The notes under the pieces were generated by a model. The model saw only the letters and a program-made list of their open reading frames with translations. It ran no database searches and had not been told where the DNA came from. Shown piece by piece: positions 36,521 to 47,689 of a DNA stretch of 64,000 nt. Origin of the DNA: Brassica napus (taxonomy: Eukaryota; Streptophyta; Magnoliopsida; Brassicales; Brassicaceae); the NCBI RefSeq assembly GCF_020379485.1, contig NC_063435.1:3596001-3660000 (forward strand), in the 5' to 3' direction. A program made the position numbers and the translations under genes. The stretch's first letter is position 1. Each line of letters begins with the position of its first letter.

Positions 36521-37252
36521 ACCGATATGTAATTTGCTGCTGTGATATTCAAATAACAAAATACATAGCAGATTTAAAATCTTACATCCATTATTTTAAT
36601 TGCCAAACTATTTTGAAAGTTGTATCTTATGAATAATAAAGGTAAATTATATTTTAATAACGTTAAATTTTGTTAAAATAGAATGAAAAACTATTATCAC
36701 AAATAAATAAAGAATTTTGATGAAATTTGAAAATCTTCGAATCAATAACAATTAATTAGTAATATTTCAAAAACCCTTAAACTATTATAGCTGTAGAATC
36801 TCAAAAAAAAAATTAAAGTTCTCAAACATTTATTTGCCAATAACCATCCTTAAAGCTTTGCTCATTCATAAAAAATAATATTATTTACATAAATTGCAAA
36901 CAAGTTTTGTTTTTTGACTAGAGACCCAAGTTTAAATTATACCACTTCTTAAAACAATAACCATCCTTAAATCTTTGCTCATTCAAAAAAATAATATTCT
37001 TTACATAAATTGGAAACAAGTTTTGTTTTTTGACTAGAGACCCAAGTTTAAATTATACCACTAAAATATTTTAATATTTAATTGTTCAGAAATATATATA
37101 TTTATATATTCGAGAGTAGACAATGCATAGATGATACTAAATTGATCGCAAGAATTCTTTTTGGAAAACACAATATAACTAGTATAGTATACAAAGAACT
37201 TTTCAAAAATTTATGAAAATGTTTAAGCCCGCATCGCGGGCAAAACACCTAG
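36521..37252 (+). mobile_element. Right part and 3' end of a Helitron
   Basis: A perfect 6-bp-stem hairpin GCCCGCATCGCGGGC ends at about 37241. It is followed by AAAACAC and CTAG (37249-37252) with a host T. Upstream is a tandem duplication of about 115 bp (36838-37067) containing TTTTGACTAGAGACCCAAG twice. If the 5' end lies near 33150, the whole element would span about 4.1 kb and include the telomere-like array. Confidence 0.7.
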
Positions 37253-39936
37253 TTACTTTTATTACAAAACTATATTAGTCATTAGATGATATATTATTAA
37301 TAAATTATATAACTACTTAAAATCCTAATTATTTTTAAAGGAGATATTTTTTTTTTGGTTCTCCCAATCTCCAATGTACCACCTTTACTCTGTTACTTTA
37401 TTTTTCTGTAGATCTTTATAATTATTTAAAAAATTCAAAAATCTTAAAGCAAAATATCATAAACTATGTTCTGATATTCTGTGAGACATTTCTCAAATGA
37501 AATTGGTGTTAATATTTTTTTTAAACTAATTGGTGTTAATTTTAAGGTGATTTTGATCATATGTATTGCTATAATATACAATTTTTGTTATAAAAATGCT
37601 AAAATAGAACTAAGAATCAATTAATTGAATTGTCAATGGAATAATAATTCAAGCTCACAGCAACATGGTTATTCAAAATTGATCAAATGATTTTGCAAGA
37701 ATTGTTTGTGTGTTTATATTTATTTTTGTATACTAATTAAGTTCTAATAATATGTACGTTGATTATATATTAAAAATACAGTAAATTAGTTATATTTATG
37801 GAGCATAATTTTATGGTTGTGCTTTAGGCGCCAAATTGATCCGGACCGGCACTGATTAGTGATGTCATTTCTCTCGCTAGTTCCAATGTCATTGAGAATT
37901 ATATAATCGTTGATTTACTAAAACCAGAATTGTAATGCTTCAAATATTATATAGCCCACTTCAAGCATGGTTATCTTTATATATAAAATACAGTTTGAAT
38001 CACTCCCAGGGTGTACACATCAGATGCCAGCGCAACAATTCAAGTGATGTCCGGCCGACACCTGTCTTAAATGAAACGCAGCGTATCAAGCTTTTGTGCA
38101 TACCCTCTGTTACCAGAAAACCAAAAAGGTATCAAAGGTGGAAGTAGGAACAAAGGTCTACGTACGCATCACTTGACGAGTGGCTCGAGGTTCACATATC
38201 GCTTTCTCCCTTTTTAGATTTTGTTTCCTCTTCGCTGGGATTGAAGTGTGTGTGTGTGTGTGTGTTATTGTGCCTTCAGGGACATTTGGCAAAGATATTG
38301 CAAGAAAATCGAAGATCAAGAAGAAGTGAGAAAAAAAGAGAGCCTTTTAAGCTCCTTCACAGTTCTTATAGACTTTAAGCTTTTTGGCATTTTGAAAGAG
38401 TTTTGGATTTCCGTCTTGAGGAAGTTTAGTATAGATGTTACTCTCTCTTTTTCTTATGAAGGTTCTGGTTCAGTCACAGTAATAATGCTCAGAGTAAATA
38501 AGTGGCTGCTTCAGTCCAATTTCTCCGTATTATGTTTTATTCTCTGTTATGTCCTCTGTTTCTTTTTTGCCTTTGTTATATGTGTGTGTGTTCTTGAAAG
38601 ATCTATGCAGAATCAAAAACTATCTTTTCTAATCTACAAGCTAATAAAAAAAGATTAGTTACTTATTTAATACAAAGGTTGCTATGTCTTAACTACAAAG
38701 TTATTACTGAGAATATTATACATCAAAAGACTTTTAGTTCGAGGATGATCAGTATTTTGCAAGTTTTTACTTTCTACCTTAGTTTCTGAATAAAGAGTCT
38801 GGCCTAAGACTCTGAACGTTCTTATCCTTAAAAGTCTCCATGCTTTGTGCATTTGATTTCGTAGTCTTTTAGACAGTTTTTATTTTTCTTCTTCTTCTTC
38901 TCTATCTTATTCTCCTGCAACTGTTTGCAGAGCATGAGAAGATATAATATTATAATTAGAATCAGAGAGCACACGTTTCACAGTTGATGTGAGGATACAA
39001 AATTTAGGCCCACAGGGCCACCACTGTAGGCAACATCTCTTTCCAAACACTGTCACACAGTATGCACAGCAACATACTAGGCCGCAGCCTAAGAACATGA
39101 GAAAAAAACAAGTAAGCAGTGCTTTAAGCCTTGAATAAAGGCAGAACAAACTGAAATAAATGCACAACAAAGACACACAAATACATGACCTAAACAGATA
39201 ATTTAAAAGCGCTTGAAAGTGAAGTTGTATAAACTGTGAAAGCATAAACAACTGAGCCGTAGCATCGGCGATATACACATTGTTGTTTTAACAATAACAA
39301 GAACATTGCAGTTGGCCTTTTCAAGTACGTAACATTCGAGGAAGTGAGCAGATGGGGGATGGGTGTGGGCACGACAGTGAGATTACGACTAAGGAGGAAA
39401 GAAAATTAGACATAGTGGCCGTCACAGTAACTGAACTAAGAGACTTTCAGAATGGTAAGTGCTAAAAAGAGTTCAATATATCTAACAACTCATCAGTGAT
39501 GCAAGAATGCGCACATTATACCAAAGGAAGGTTCCATAAATCCATACCAGGTCAAACACATGTCACCCTCATACTTAATGAACACATTACAATCTATATT
39601 TTGTTATACAATCACGTACAATCAATTGACTCCATACATAACAAACCAATAAAGCCAGTTATATAGCACCCCGTATCAAAAACATCACAACTCTAACCAT
39701 ATCATAATATCAATTATTATACATCAGCACAAATCCATAAAAACCCACACCTCATCCAGCAACAAAATATAGACAGTCAAATAAATTCAAAATATGGGCT
39801 CCGTAAAGCATAGTTCCAAAGACCATAAACGTGTTGTAAAAAGACTACAATTCTAAGACAACAACAATTGAATCATTCTCTGCTCATCCGAATCACTATA
39901 TCTTTATTGTTAACAAAAAAAAATCACTCCACAACA
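37253..39936. other. Intergenic DNA with unassigned GC-richer stretch
   Basis: The segment at 37990-39420 is less AT-rich. It includes a TG microsatellite (38245-38265), a CT-rich stretch and, at about 38985-39090, two small hairpin-forming sequences (GGCCCTGTGGGCC on the minus strand, and AGTATG...CATACT). No protein family is recognisable on either strand. It could be a decayed gene or a non-coding transcript. A micro-insertion lies at 37501-37540. Confidence 0.4.
37501..37540 (-). repeat. Micro-insertion with 13-bp duplication
   Basis: AATTGGTGTTAAT lies on both sides of the 14-bp ATTTTTTTTAAACT (minus strand AGTTTAAAAAAAAT). Confidence 0.6.
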
Positions 39937-40750
39937 TCTTTTATAACCATTGTTTTGAAACCTGATCCGGATACTGAACTGAACAACTTACCGAGTTACT
40001 GAGTTATCGAGTCGACACCAAAAAAATTGCGAGTTACTAAATTAATTAATTTTTTATATAATATTGTATTAGTTAATAAAACCCATTAAAAATAATAATT
40101 AAAAGTTATGTATTGGCTTAACCAGTAGTTGGGCTTCGGGTTGTAATGATTTTTTTTTGTGGATTTTACCAGGTTTTTAAATCATGATTTTTTTCTAAAA
40201 TTCAAATCGGATTATATGCCGAATCACCAAATTTATCGGTTTGGCCATAAATCAAGGTCGGATTTTCTATAACATTTTTAAATTACAATACATCTAATTC
40301 TCAGTAGATATATAATCGATATACTAAAAATTATTCTCACATATGTAGAAAAATATAAAATAATATTAATAGATTGTACACCCATAATATTGCTAGGTGA
40401 AAAAGTGTACATCGCATCTTCTGATATAAGGACATGTATATTAATCAATAATCATTTTTAAATTTCATCCATAATATTTACGAAAAAGTCAATAATTAGT
40501 TACAAAACCCATAAGAATTTCTTCCTACGATCAACACTCAAATATTCAAAAAAATACATAACTATAAGCAAACAAGAATAATATATATATGACTGTATAG
40601 TTTTATTAGTCTGCTGTTACCAAAACATATAAAAATCAAACTAATATGTATTTCATATAATACAAATACATATTAAATATATGATATACCAATTCAACTA
40701 ATGTTTAATATATATATATATATCCCACCCGTAGGGCGGATCGACCCTAG
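39937..40750 (+). mobile_element. Probable Helitron
   Basis: The 3' end is clear: a CCACCCGTAGGGCGG hairpin and then CTAG (40747-40750) with a host T. The proposed 5' end TCTTTTATAACCATTG after a host A is a fit by position only. Confidence 0.55.
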
Positions 40751-41621
40751 TTTATTATAATATAGTTTATTGGACGTTGATATCAAGCTTACTAACGTTG
40801 ACGTACTCTACCCTTAGTATTTTATTTATGTAACAGTTAGATTATGACAATACATTATAGGCTTCGAATGTTACGAAACGTCCCGATCCGCGTCGCAATT
40901 AACAATAACAAAAATCTTTACATGTACCATATATCTATACATTTTTATAACTGTTAAAACCGCACCACAGTTAAACTGCTTGTCCCGCACAGCTCAAACC
41001 GCAGTTACCATTCGGAGCCTATATATAACTAGATATATAATATATGCATGCATCAAGCATGTAAGTCCAACGTTAATTGAATATTTGGAAAAATCAGGAT
41101 CAAATCAATGTGAGATAATGCTCCTATGTACAGAAGAAATTGTCTGGCAATTGTAACATATAATAACAGGTTCAACGTTTGTCCGGATATTGCATGTCAG
41201 GAGATCTCATTCTTATCGTATAAGCATTTGGTGTTTTAGAAAAAAAAAACAGTTTCCTCAGTTTTCAAATCTAACTTTTGATAACTGAGTGTTAAATTGA
41301 GGTTTTATTAGTTACTTTCTCAATTTTAATATTGTCTTTAGTTTCTTATTATATTCTTTTATAGTTGTCGAAATCTTCTACTATCAAATTAGAAACCAGA
41401 ATAAAATCCAAAAAATTAGAAACCAGAATTCTTTTGATAAATCATCTTATAGTCGATAAGCTACTAAAATCATTGATTAAAAAGTAGGTGGGATGAGACT
41501 GTGTTCACCGACAAAACGTTATATGCAGAAAATGCTTGTGCGCTAAAATGCAATACCCGAAATATGGCATTCTTCATATGCTTATTAGTTACATAACCAT
41601 TACAATATTGTCATTTCCTAA
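40751..41621. other. AT-rich intergenic DNA
   Basis: It contains the micro-insertion at 41386-41429. No gene was recognised. Confidence 0.5.
41386..41429 (+). repeat. Micro-insertion with perfect 17-bp duplication
   Basis: AAATTAGAAACCAGAAT is repeated around the 10-bp AAAATCCAAA. Confidence 0.65.
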
Positions 41622-41623
41622 TA

Positions 41624-41880
41624 CTCCCACCGTTCCTAAAAATCCATGTTATAGTTTTTTCATAATTATTAAAAAAATATTTAAAATCGTATTTTCCAAT
41701 ACATTGTTTTTCTTAATTAACAATTCTTAATAACTTTTAATCAATGAAATTTTATTAAACACAATTGTATTTTTTGAAAAACATAATTTTTTATTAATTA
41801 ATGTATTGAAAATGTAAAAAAATGTATTTTTTGGAAACAATTTTTTTTCTAAAAAATGGATCTATAAGGAACAAAGAGAG
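41624..41880. mobile_element. Stowaway-like MITE
   Basis: The left end is CTCCCACCGTTCCTAAAAAT and the inverted right end is CTCTCTTTGTTCCTTATAGA. TA flanks both ends (41622-41623 and 41881-41882). The length is 257 bp. Confidence 0.85.
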
Positions 41881-41941
41881 TATTTTTAGTGTGGAACTCT
41901 ATTTAGATATGTATAGTAAATAGTAAATAATATTCTAAGAT

Positions 41942-43721
41942 ATCTCTTCCACATTATTTTTGGAATTTAGATTCATTATAACCAAAAAAAAGAGAATTCT
42001 TTGAATTTTGAAAAACACTCCCAGGCACGGGAGTCGAGACGCTTCGCAGATCCATGATTTCCGGCGCCGGTGATGCGTTTTCTCGCCGGCGCTGGCCACC
42101 CTTGACAACGCTGCTTCTCTCTACCGTTATCTCTTTGTCCATTGCTCACTTCGTTCCTCTTTTGATACGAGTTCGTAACGTTATGCTCAGCGGAGGAAGG
42201 GACTCTCAACAGATCTTTTACCGGAGACAAGCACCTCGGATTCTCGTCTTCTTCACAGTCCTCACGGCGTCTCGCCGTAGCTGGTGGGTCGTCTCTCCAA
42301 AATCGAATCGAGAGGACTCTCTCGCCACTGCTGCTCTCAGGTTATCGGAGACAAGCTCCGGTGACCTCCCCTCTCCCCAAACATGTCTCGATTTAGAATA
42401 TGTTCACGTTGTTGGCTCTGCTTTTCAACTGCTCTTGGAGTATAGATCTGTGGATGGTATCCATTTTCCACTTATGGGCTTTCACTATTCTTATCGACCG
42501 GATCTGGTAACATGTACATGTGTCTGTGCTCTTACCCTTCGACCAGACTGGGATTCACGAAGCTCGACCACCATCTCCATGCCGTTAACATCTTGCGGTG
42601 GTGGCTGTCTCTCCTATTGCGGCGAAGAACGTGCTCTCCCTCCGACCTATACACAATCCAAAACCTTCACCGTCATTGTGCCGTTCATCTCCCAACTCGA
42701 GCTCGTTTTGGCAGATCCCAAGAACCTTCTGGTTCTGTCGGTCTCTCATCCCTCAGTGGCTCTTTCGTGGAACCTCTTCGTTTCAACTATACTCAAGCCG
42801 AGGACTCTTGAAGTTTTTGTTGTCTCGTTAGATGGTTTGAGTCTCACAAGAGTTGGGTCTAGCGTCAATTCACCTGCTCCGCTCTCAACAATTTACGCTA
42901 ATCCGGCGATCGATGTAGGTGGGACTCCACTCCGACGACCAGATCTGTTCCTTATAAGTTTGAGAAGACAAGCATCCTCCAGCGACATCCCTTTTCCCCA
43001 CTCCATCATCCATGCCTGGCCTCCTCCACCCTTCAGACAGTTTAAACTCGGTTTAAAACGATCACCTGAAGATCCATGCCACCAACCACCGCAAACATAC
43101 CTTCTATTACAACGGTTTGTAAATTTGGCGTCCGATGTAGGTGGGAATCCACTCCGGCGTCCAGTTTTGAACCATCTGTTTATGAAAATGGCGTCCGATG
43201 TAGGTGGGAATCCACTCCGGCGTCCAGCTCTGAGCCATCAAAAGCTAGTAAGGTCAGTTTTTCGGCGCACTACTCTCACCTCCTCTTCTGTTGTGGAGAG
43301 AACTTCACTACCATGTCTCCCTTCTATGATTGGAGAAAATTTCTCGGTTTCTTTTCCGAGTTTTAGTTGCAGTTTACTCACCGGTTTGTTACCTTGTGGA
43401 GCGGTCCGTACGGGGCCTGAAGGTGCAATCGAGACTACTTCGGTTTTTCTCGTTGGTGAGGACTGTCTCTCAACGTCACTTGTGACTATCTCTCAGCTGT
43501 CCGACTTTGTCGTGGAAGCTTTATCGACGCATTCAAACTTGGTATTGAATTCGCTGTCAACTTCATATGAAGATTTATCATGCCTATTTTTAATTGTTAT
43601 TGTAGTTCATGAATTGTCCACAAGAAGATGTTTAATTCTCTCTTGGCTTTGTAGCATTTGCATTTGAGTTTAATGAAAGTTTGTGTTTCAAAAAAAAAAA
43701 AAAAAAATCTCTTCCACATTA
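41942..43721 (+). mobile_element. 1.75-kb poly(A) retroposon of unknown family
   Basis: A perfect 15-bp target duplication ATCTCTTCCACATTA lies at 41942-41956 and 43707-43721. The 1750-bp insert between them ends in TTTAATGAAAGTTTGTGTTTC and about 17 A. It is CT-rich and far more GC-rich than its flanks. No reverse transcriptase or endonuclease motif is visible, so it must have been moved in trans. Size and structure recall non-autonomous LINE-dependent retroposons such as Sadhu, but I do not recognise the sequence. Confidence 0.9.
42054..43667 (+). CDS. 537-codon open frame inside the retroposon, function unknown
   Basis: The frame starts about 100 bp inside the retroposon, on the same strand as the poly(A) tail, and ends 23 bases before its terminal TTTAATG stretch. 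It has a hydrophobic N-terminal segment (about residues 17-40) and is otherwise rich in Ser, Leu, Pro and Arg. The motif DVGG(T/N)PLRRP occurs three times (residues about 288, 363 and 383), reflecting a 34-bp DNA repeat at about 42910, 43131 and 43190. No known domain is visible. CT-rich composition lowers stop-codon frequency, so the frame may be fortuitous. A retroposon-encoded protein or a captured cDNA is the alternative. Confidence 0.3.
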   Translation: MISGAGDAFSRRRWPPLTTLLLSTVISLSIAHFVPLLIRVRNVMLSGGRDSQQIFYRRQAPRILVFFTVLTASRRSWWVVSPKSNREDSLATAALRLSETSSGDLPSPQTCLDLEYVHVVGSAFQLLLEYRSVDGIHFPLMGFHYSYRPDLVTCTCVCALTLRPDWDSRSSTTISMPLTSCGGGCLSYCGEERALPPTYTQSKTFTVIVPFISQLELVLADPKNLLVLSVSHPSVALSWNLFVSTILKPRTLEVFVVSLDGLSLTRVGSSVNSPAPLSTIYANPAIDVGGTPLRRPDLFLISLRRQASSSDIPFPHSIIHAWPPPPFRQFKLGLKRSPEDPCHQPPQTYLLLQRFVNLASDVGGNPLRRPVLNHLFMKMASDVGGNPLRRPALSHQKLVRSVFRRTTLTSSSVVERTSLPCLPSMIGENFSVSFPSFSCSLLTGLLPCGAVRTGPEGAIETTSVFLVGEDCLSTSLVTISQLSDFVVEALSTHSNLVLNSLSTSYEDLSCLFLIVIVVHELSTRRCLILSWLCSICI

Positions 43722-44110
43722 ATGTCACATATATGAATACAAGATTCACTACAAGAAAACTCAAGCTTAACGAGGAATATTAACGAGGAAAAAAAACCCT
43801 CGTAAGTTTACGTCAACTTTACGAGGATTTTACGTGAATAACGGTATCATCGTTATTTCCTCGTAAACTAACGACAAAAACCGTTCGTCGTAAAGTCGAT
43901 GTAATGTGACGTGTCATTTACGAGGAAATAACGATGATATCATGTTTCACGTACGTTCCTCGTAAAGTGGACGTAAACTTCGCGTCTTATTTACGAGGAA
44001 ACTATTTACTTGGATTTAGCGAGGAAATTTTAAATCCACCAACTTTGTAAGTGACACACGTTTTTTTTTTTGCACCTAATTAATTTTGAATCCACCAACT
44101 TTGTAAGTGA

Positions 44111-44593
44111 CACACGGAGATTATTGAAGTCGAATTTCCAGGGATACTGAAGCTGAAATGCGTCCTCTTCAAATGTGAATGGTTCGACCCCGTCGTCAAC
44201 AGAGGTGTTCGGTCTAACAAATTCGGTGTAGTTGATGTCAACGGTGGACGACGGTACAACAAATTCGAGCCTTTCATCTTAGCTTCACAAGCAGACCAAG
44301 TTAGCTTCCTTCCATACTCTCGGATGAGAGATTCGGGTATAAATTGGTTAGTAGTGATCAAAGTAACACCTCGAGGACGAATCATCAGTGGAGAAGAACC
44401 ACCATTGCAAGAAGAACAGATAAATGAAGTCGGGGAACCTGAACAAGAAATTGATGACATCCTTCTCATTGATCCGCATAATCACGAGTACGAAGATCTT
44501 ACCGATGATGCCACAGAGGAAGCTGTTGAAGACGAGTTTAATGAAAATGAAGACATTTCTAGTGATGACGAGAATGTCGATGAATCCGATTGA
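44111..44593 (+). pseudogene. 3' end of CACTA transposase-type gene (DUF4216-like)
   Basis: An open stretch of about 160 codons follows a stop at 44108. It contains the DUF4216 signature common at the C-terminus of plant CACTA proteins: VLFKCEWFDP, then GVRSNKFGVVDVN, YNKFEPFILASQADQV and INWLVVIKVTPRGRI. A long acidic tail follows, ending DDENVDESD. The N-terminal and catalytic regions are missing. Just upstream, a 35-bp segment containing AATCCACCAACTTTGTAAGT is duplicated (about 44028-44060 and 44082-44115), which may mark the internal deletion point. Confidence 0.75.
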
Positions 44594-44601
44594 TGTATTT
44601 T

Positions 44602-45672
44602 CGATTTTGTGTAGTTTGTTTTATGAATAAGGTAATGTGAGAGTTTGTTTTATGAATAAGGTAATGTGGGAGTTTGTTTTGTGAATAAGAAAATGTGGGA
44701 GTTTGTTTTATGAATAAGTAAAAGTGGGAATTGTGGTTTGGAATATATGAATTAGAAGATAAGGAATTGTGGTTTGGAATGAAAATAAAGATAGGGTTTG
44801 AAATATATGAAGTAGAAGATAAGGAATATGGGGTTTGGGGTTTCGGATTTTAGGGATTTAAACGGAATACTCGTTAATTCCTCGTATGTTGACGTCGAAC
44901 TTACGACGAATTCCTCGTTTATTCCACGTAGGAGAGATTCGTCGTAAATACCACGTAGGACAAATTCGTCGTAAATACCACGTAGGAAAGATTCGTCGTA
45001 AATACCACGTAAAATAAATGATGAACGCGGCCCACTTTAATTCCACGTAGGACGGAATAGTCGTAAAAACCACGTAACCAAAATCGTCGTAAACACCTCG
45101 TACTGTAAAAACTAGAAAAAAAAGAAAAAGAAGAAATATACTCGATTTTGTGTAGTTTGTTTTATGAATAAGGTAATGTGAGAGTTTGTTTTATGAATAA
45201 GGTAATGTGGGAGTTTGTTTTGTGAATAAGAAAATGTGGGAGTTTGTTTTATGAATAAGTAAAAGTGAGAATTGTGGTTTGGAATATATGAATTAGAAGA
45301 TAGGGAATTGTGGTTTGGAATGAAAATAAAGATAGGGTTTGGAATATATGAAGTAGAAGATAAGGAATATGGGGTTTGGGGTTTCGGATTTTAGGGATTT
45401 AAACGGAATACTCGTTAATTCCTCGTATGTTGACGTCGAACTTACGACGAATTCCTCGTTTATTCCACGTAGGAGAGATTCGTCGTAAATACCACGTAGG
45501 ACAAATTCGTCGTAAATACCACGTAGGACAAATTCCTCGTTTATTCCACGTAGGAGAGATTCGTCGTAAATACCACGTAGGACAAATTCGTCGTAAATAC
45601 CACGTAACCAAAATCGTCGTAAACACCTCGTACTGTAAAAACTAGAAAAAAAAAGAAAAAGAAGAAATATAC
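44602..45672 (+). repeat. 541-bp tandem duplication inside the CACTA element
   Basis: The units at 44602-45142 and 45143-45672 are nearly identical. They start CGATTTTGTGTAGTTTG and end in a purine stretch (GAAAAAGAAGAAATATA). Each ends with a cluster of CCACGTAGGA and TTCGTCGTAAA motifs, with a different number of motif copies in the two units. Confidence 0.9.
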
Positions 45673-46071
45673 TGGATTTACATGTGGCAAGACTTCCAGC
45701 AATTATATTACTTAAGTCTCACCAACATAAATTCCAATATCATCTTCTCTTCTTTTTTTCTCAAATTTTTATAATTTGAATAGGATTGGATTTGAGAGTA
45801 TGATGTGAGATAGGGTGTGATTTGGGAGTTTGGGTGTGGGTTGAGAAGGAGAGTTACGGGTATATTTATAGGGAAGCTTTCCTCGGTAATTCCACGTAAG
45901 CAAAATCGTCGTAACGTCCTCGTACCTAAAAAACACGGGCCTTTGTAATTCCTCGTAACTTCCTCGTATAATAAAACGCGGGCCTTTGTAATCTCTCGCT
46001 GTTTCGTCGTAAAAAAAACACGGGCCTCTGTAATTCGTCGTAAAATTACGAGGAATTTGCGATGGAATGTA

Positions 46072-46084
46072 ATCTTATATATAC
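46072..46084 (+). promoter_or_regulatory. TATA box of the small CACTA gene
   Basis: CTTATATATACACC lies about 70 bp ahead of the ATG at 46149, followed by a CT-rich leader. Confidence 0.5.
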
Positions 46085-46148
46085 ACCCCGAGCGCTCACT
46101 CTTTCTTTCCTCTCTACTTCCTCTCCACTTCCTCCCTGTTTCGTTGCA

Positions 46149-46617
46149 ATGGTAAGCCTCTCTAATTCCTCTCTAATTTGGTTAGTTTAGGTAGATTAGG
46201 TGGTTAGTATAGGGAATTTAGATAAGTTTACGGATCTTATGTTATTTAGTGTTGATTAGGTGGATAATGTTGGAAAATATACTGTTGACGAAAATTTAAA
46301 AAATTAAATTTTTTTCTCAGGTTCGAAAAGGTAGACTTACTGCCCATTACAGAGAGATGTTCGGTGAGCCGGGTAATCGTTTAGACCCGTCGTCTTCATC
46401 AGCTCCCGGTTCTTCGGGACAAGAGACTGTCCCCGAGACTCAGTACACTCAGAGAGTCTTTGGGTCTCCTTCTTCTAGAGGACCATCGGTTCCTCCTCCC
46501 CCGATGACCATGCGACAACGAAATCCTATTCCAGGCGAGTCAACATCCGACACACATACCGAGGCGGATGTAACGGCGAGGAGTGATGAATTCTATCGGG
46601 CGATTCACGACCCTTAG
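46149..46617 (+). CDS. Small two-exon CACTA gene, 99-aa N-terminal-type protein
   Basis: Exon 1 is only the ATG (46149-46151), followed by GTAAGCC. Exon 2 runs 46321-46617 after a TTTTTTCTCAG acceptor. The product starts MVRKGRLTAHYREMFGEPGN and is rich in Ser, Pro and Gly, ending in RAIHDP. This N-terminal type is familiar from plant Ptta/En-Spm-associated proteins, but the usual C-terminal region is missing, so the gene is probably truncated. The frame is open and has a TATA box and leader. An alternative is no protein function, with the gene retained only as part of the element. Confidence 0.6.
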
Positions 46618-47224
46618 TTCTTTTTAATTTCGGTTCTTGTATTATGAATTCAAAATTTATTTATATATAAAATATTTTGGTTTTGATTTTTTTAGAATTT
46701 TAATTTTATTAATAATTTAAATTATTTAAATTATTTTTTAATTATAATTTTTTATATTTCTGTAAAATAACGAAACGAAGTAAATTCGTAGCTAATTTTG
46801 CGACTTCTTTACGTGGAAGCTTAACGAGGTTTTTACGAGGAATTGTTTACAAGGAAATGACGTGGAAAGTTCACGTGGTCTTTACGAGGAAAGCTATCAA
46901 GGTATTTACGTTTACTTTACGAGTATTTACTTTCGAGTTATTTACGTGGGTTTTACGAGGAACGTCTTTCGTGGTATTTACGAGGAAATTTAGCGACGTC
47001 CTTACGTGGAAGCTTTACGTGGTCTTTACGACGAAATATTCCTCTTTGCTTTTACGACGAAATTATTTCCTCGCTATGTTACGACGAATTAGCGAGGATA
47101 TATGCGTTACGACAAACGTATAACGACGAAACGGGTTTCCTCGCTAATTCCTCGTAACACTGCTTTTACGACGAAGTCACGAGGAAAACTGCCCTCGTAA
47201 AACTTGTGTTTTCTTGTAGTGATT

Positions 47225-47689
47225 AATATAACTTACTGTTAAAAATGATTAATATTTGTAATAAAAACGTGCATATATAAATATATCTTAAATTATGTTT
47301 GAGTTTAATATCCAAGTCATCTTAGTTGGACCACATAATTAATTAATGACACTAGGGATGGTTCAGCCATTGTATATAGTTTGATCATCTTGTTAGACGT
47401 GAATTCAATTATTTCTAGATAACTTTCATTTAATGGAACATGTTGGACTAGTTTAACAGAATATTGGATAAAGAAAAATAAATAACGAGATGAAATTTGA
47501 CATTGCAATTGAAAATATTTAATTAAGGGTCCAACTTAGTTTATGCAAACACAATATAATGCCTAAATGGAAGGTTAGTTGGACGACTTAAAACAAATTT
47601 ATCTTCCAATAATCATACAATTTTAAGACACCTCTGTGTCTCCCATCCGTAATTATATAATTCGAAAAATGTACTTATAATATACCAAA
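47225..47689. other. AT-rich intergenic DNA
   Basis: Lies between the CACTA element and a Helitron. No gene was recognised. Confidence 0.5.

Larger units (their letters stand above)
43747..47221 (+). mobile_element. CACTA (En/Spm) element, 3.5 kb, non-autonomous
   Basis: The terminal inverted repeat CACTACAAGAAAAC at the left and its complement GTTTTCTTGTAGTG at the right are perfect for 14 bp. The 3-bp target duplication is ATT (43744-43746 and 47222-47224). Both subterminal regions are packed with short motifs in both orientations (TTACGAGGAA, TTCGTCGTAAA, CCACGTAGG), the expected transposase-binding arrays. Internally there is a partial DUF4216-type reading frame, a 541-bp tandem duplication and a small two-exon gene. 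The DDE transposase itself is absent. Confidence 0.95.

Noticed and set aside
43131..43226. CRISPR-like direct repeats
   Set aside because: There are only three copies of a 34-bp repeat inside a plant retroposon, with no array structure.
45399..45645. Repetitive open frames inside the CACTA element
   Set aside because: They are translations of the tandem CCACGTAGG and TCGTCGTAAA motifs and not proteins.
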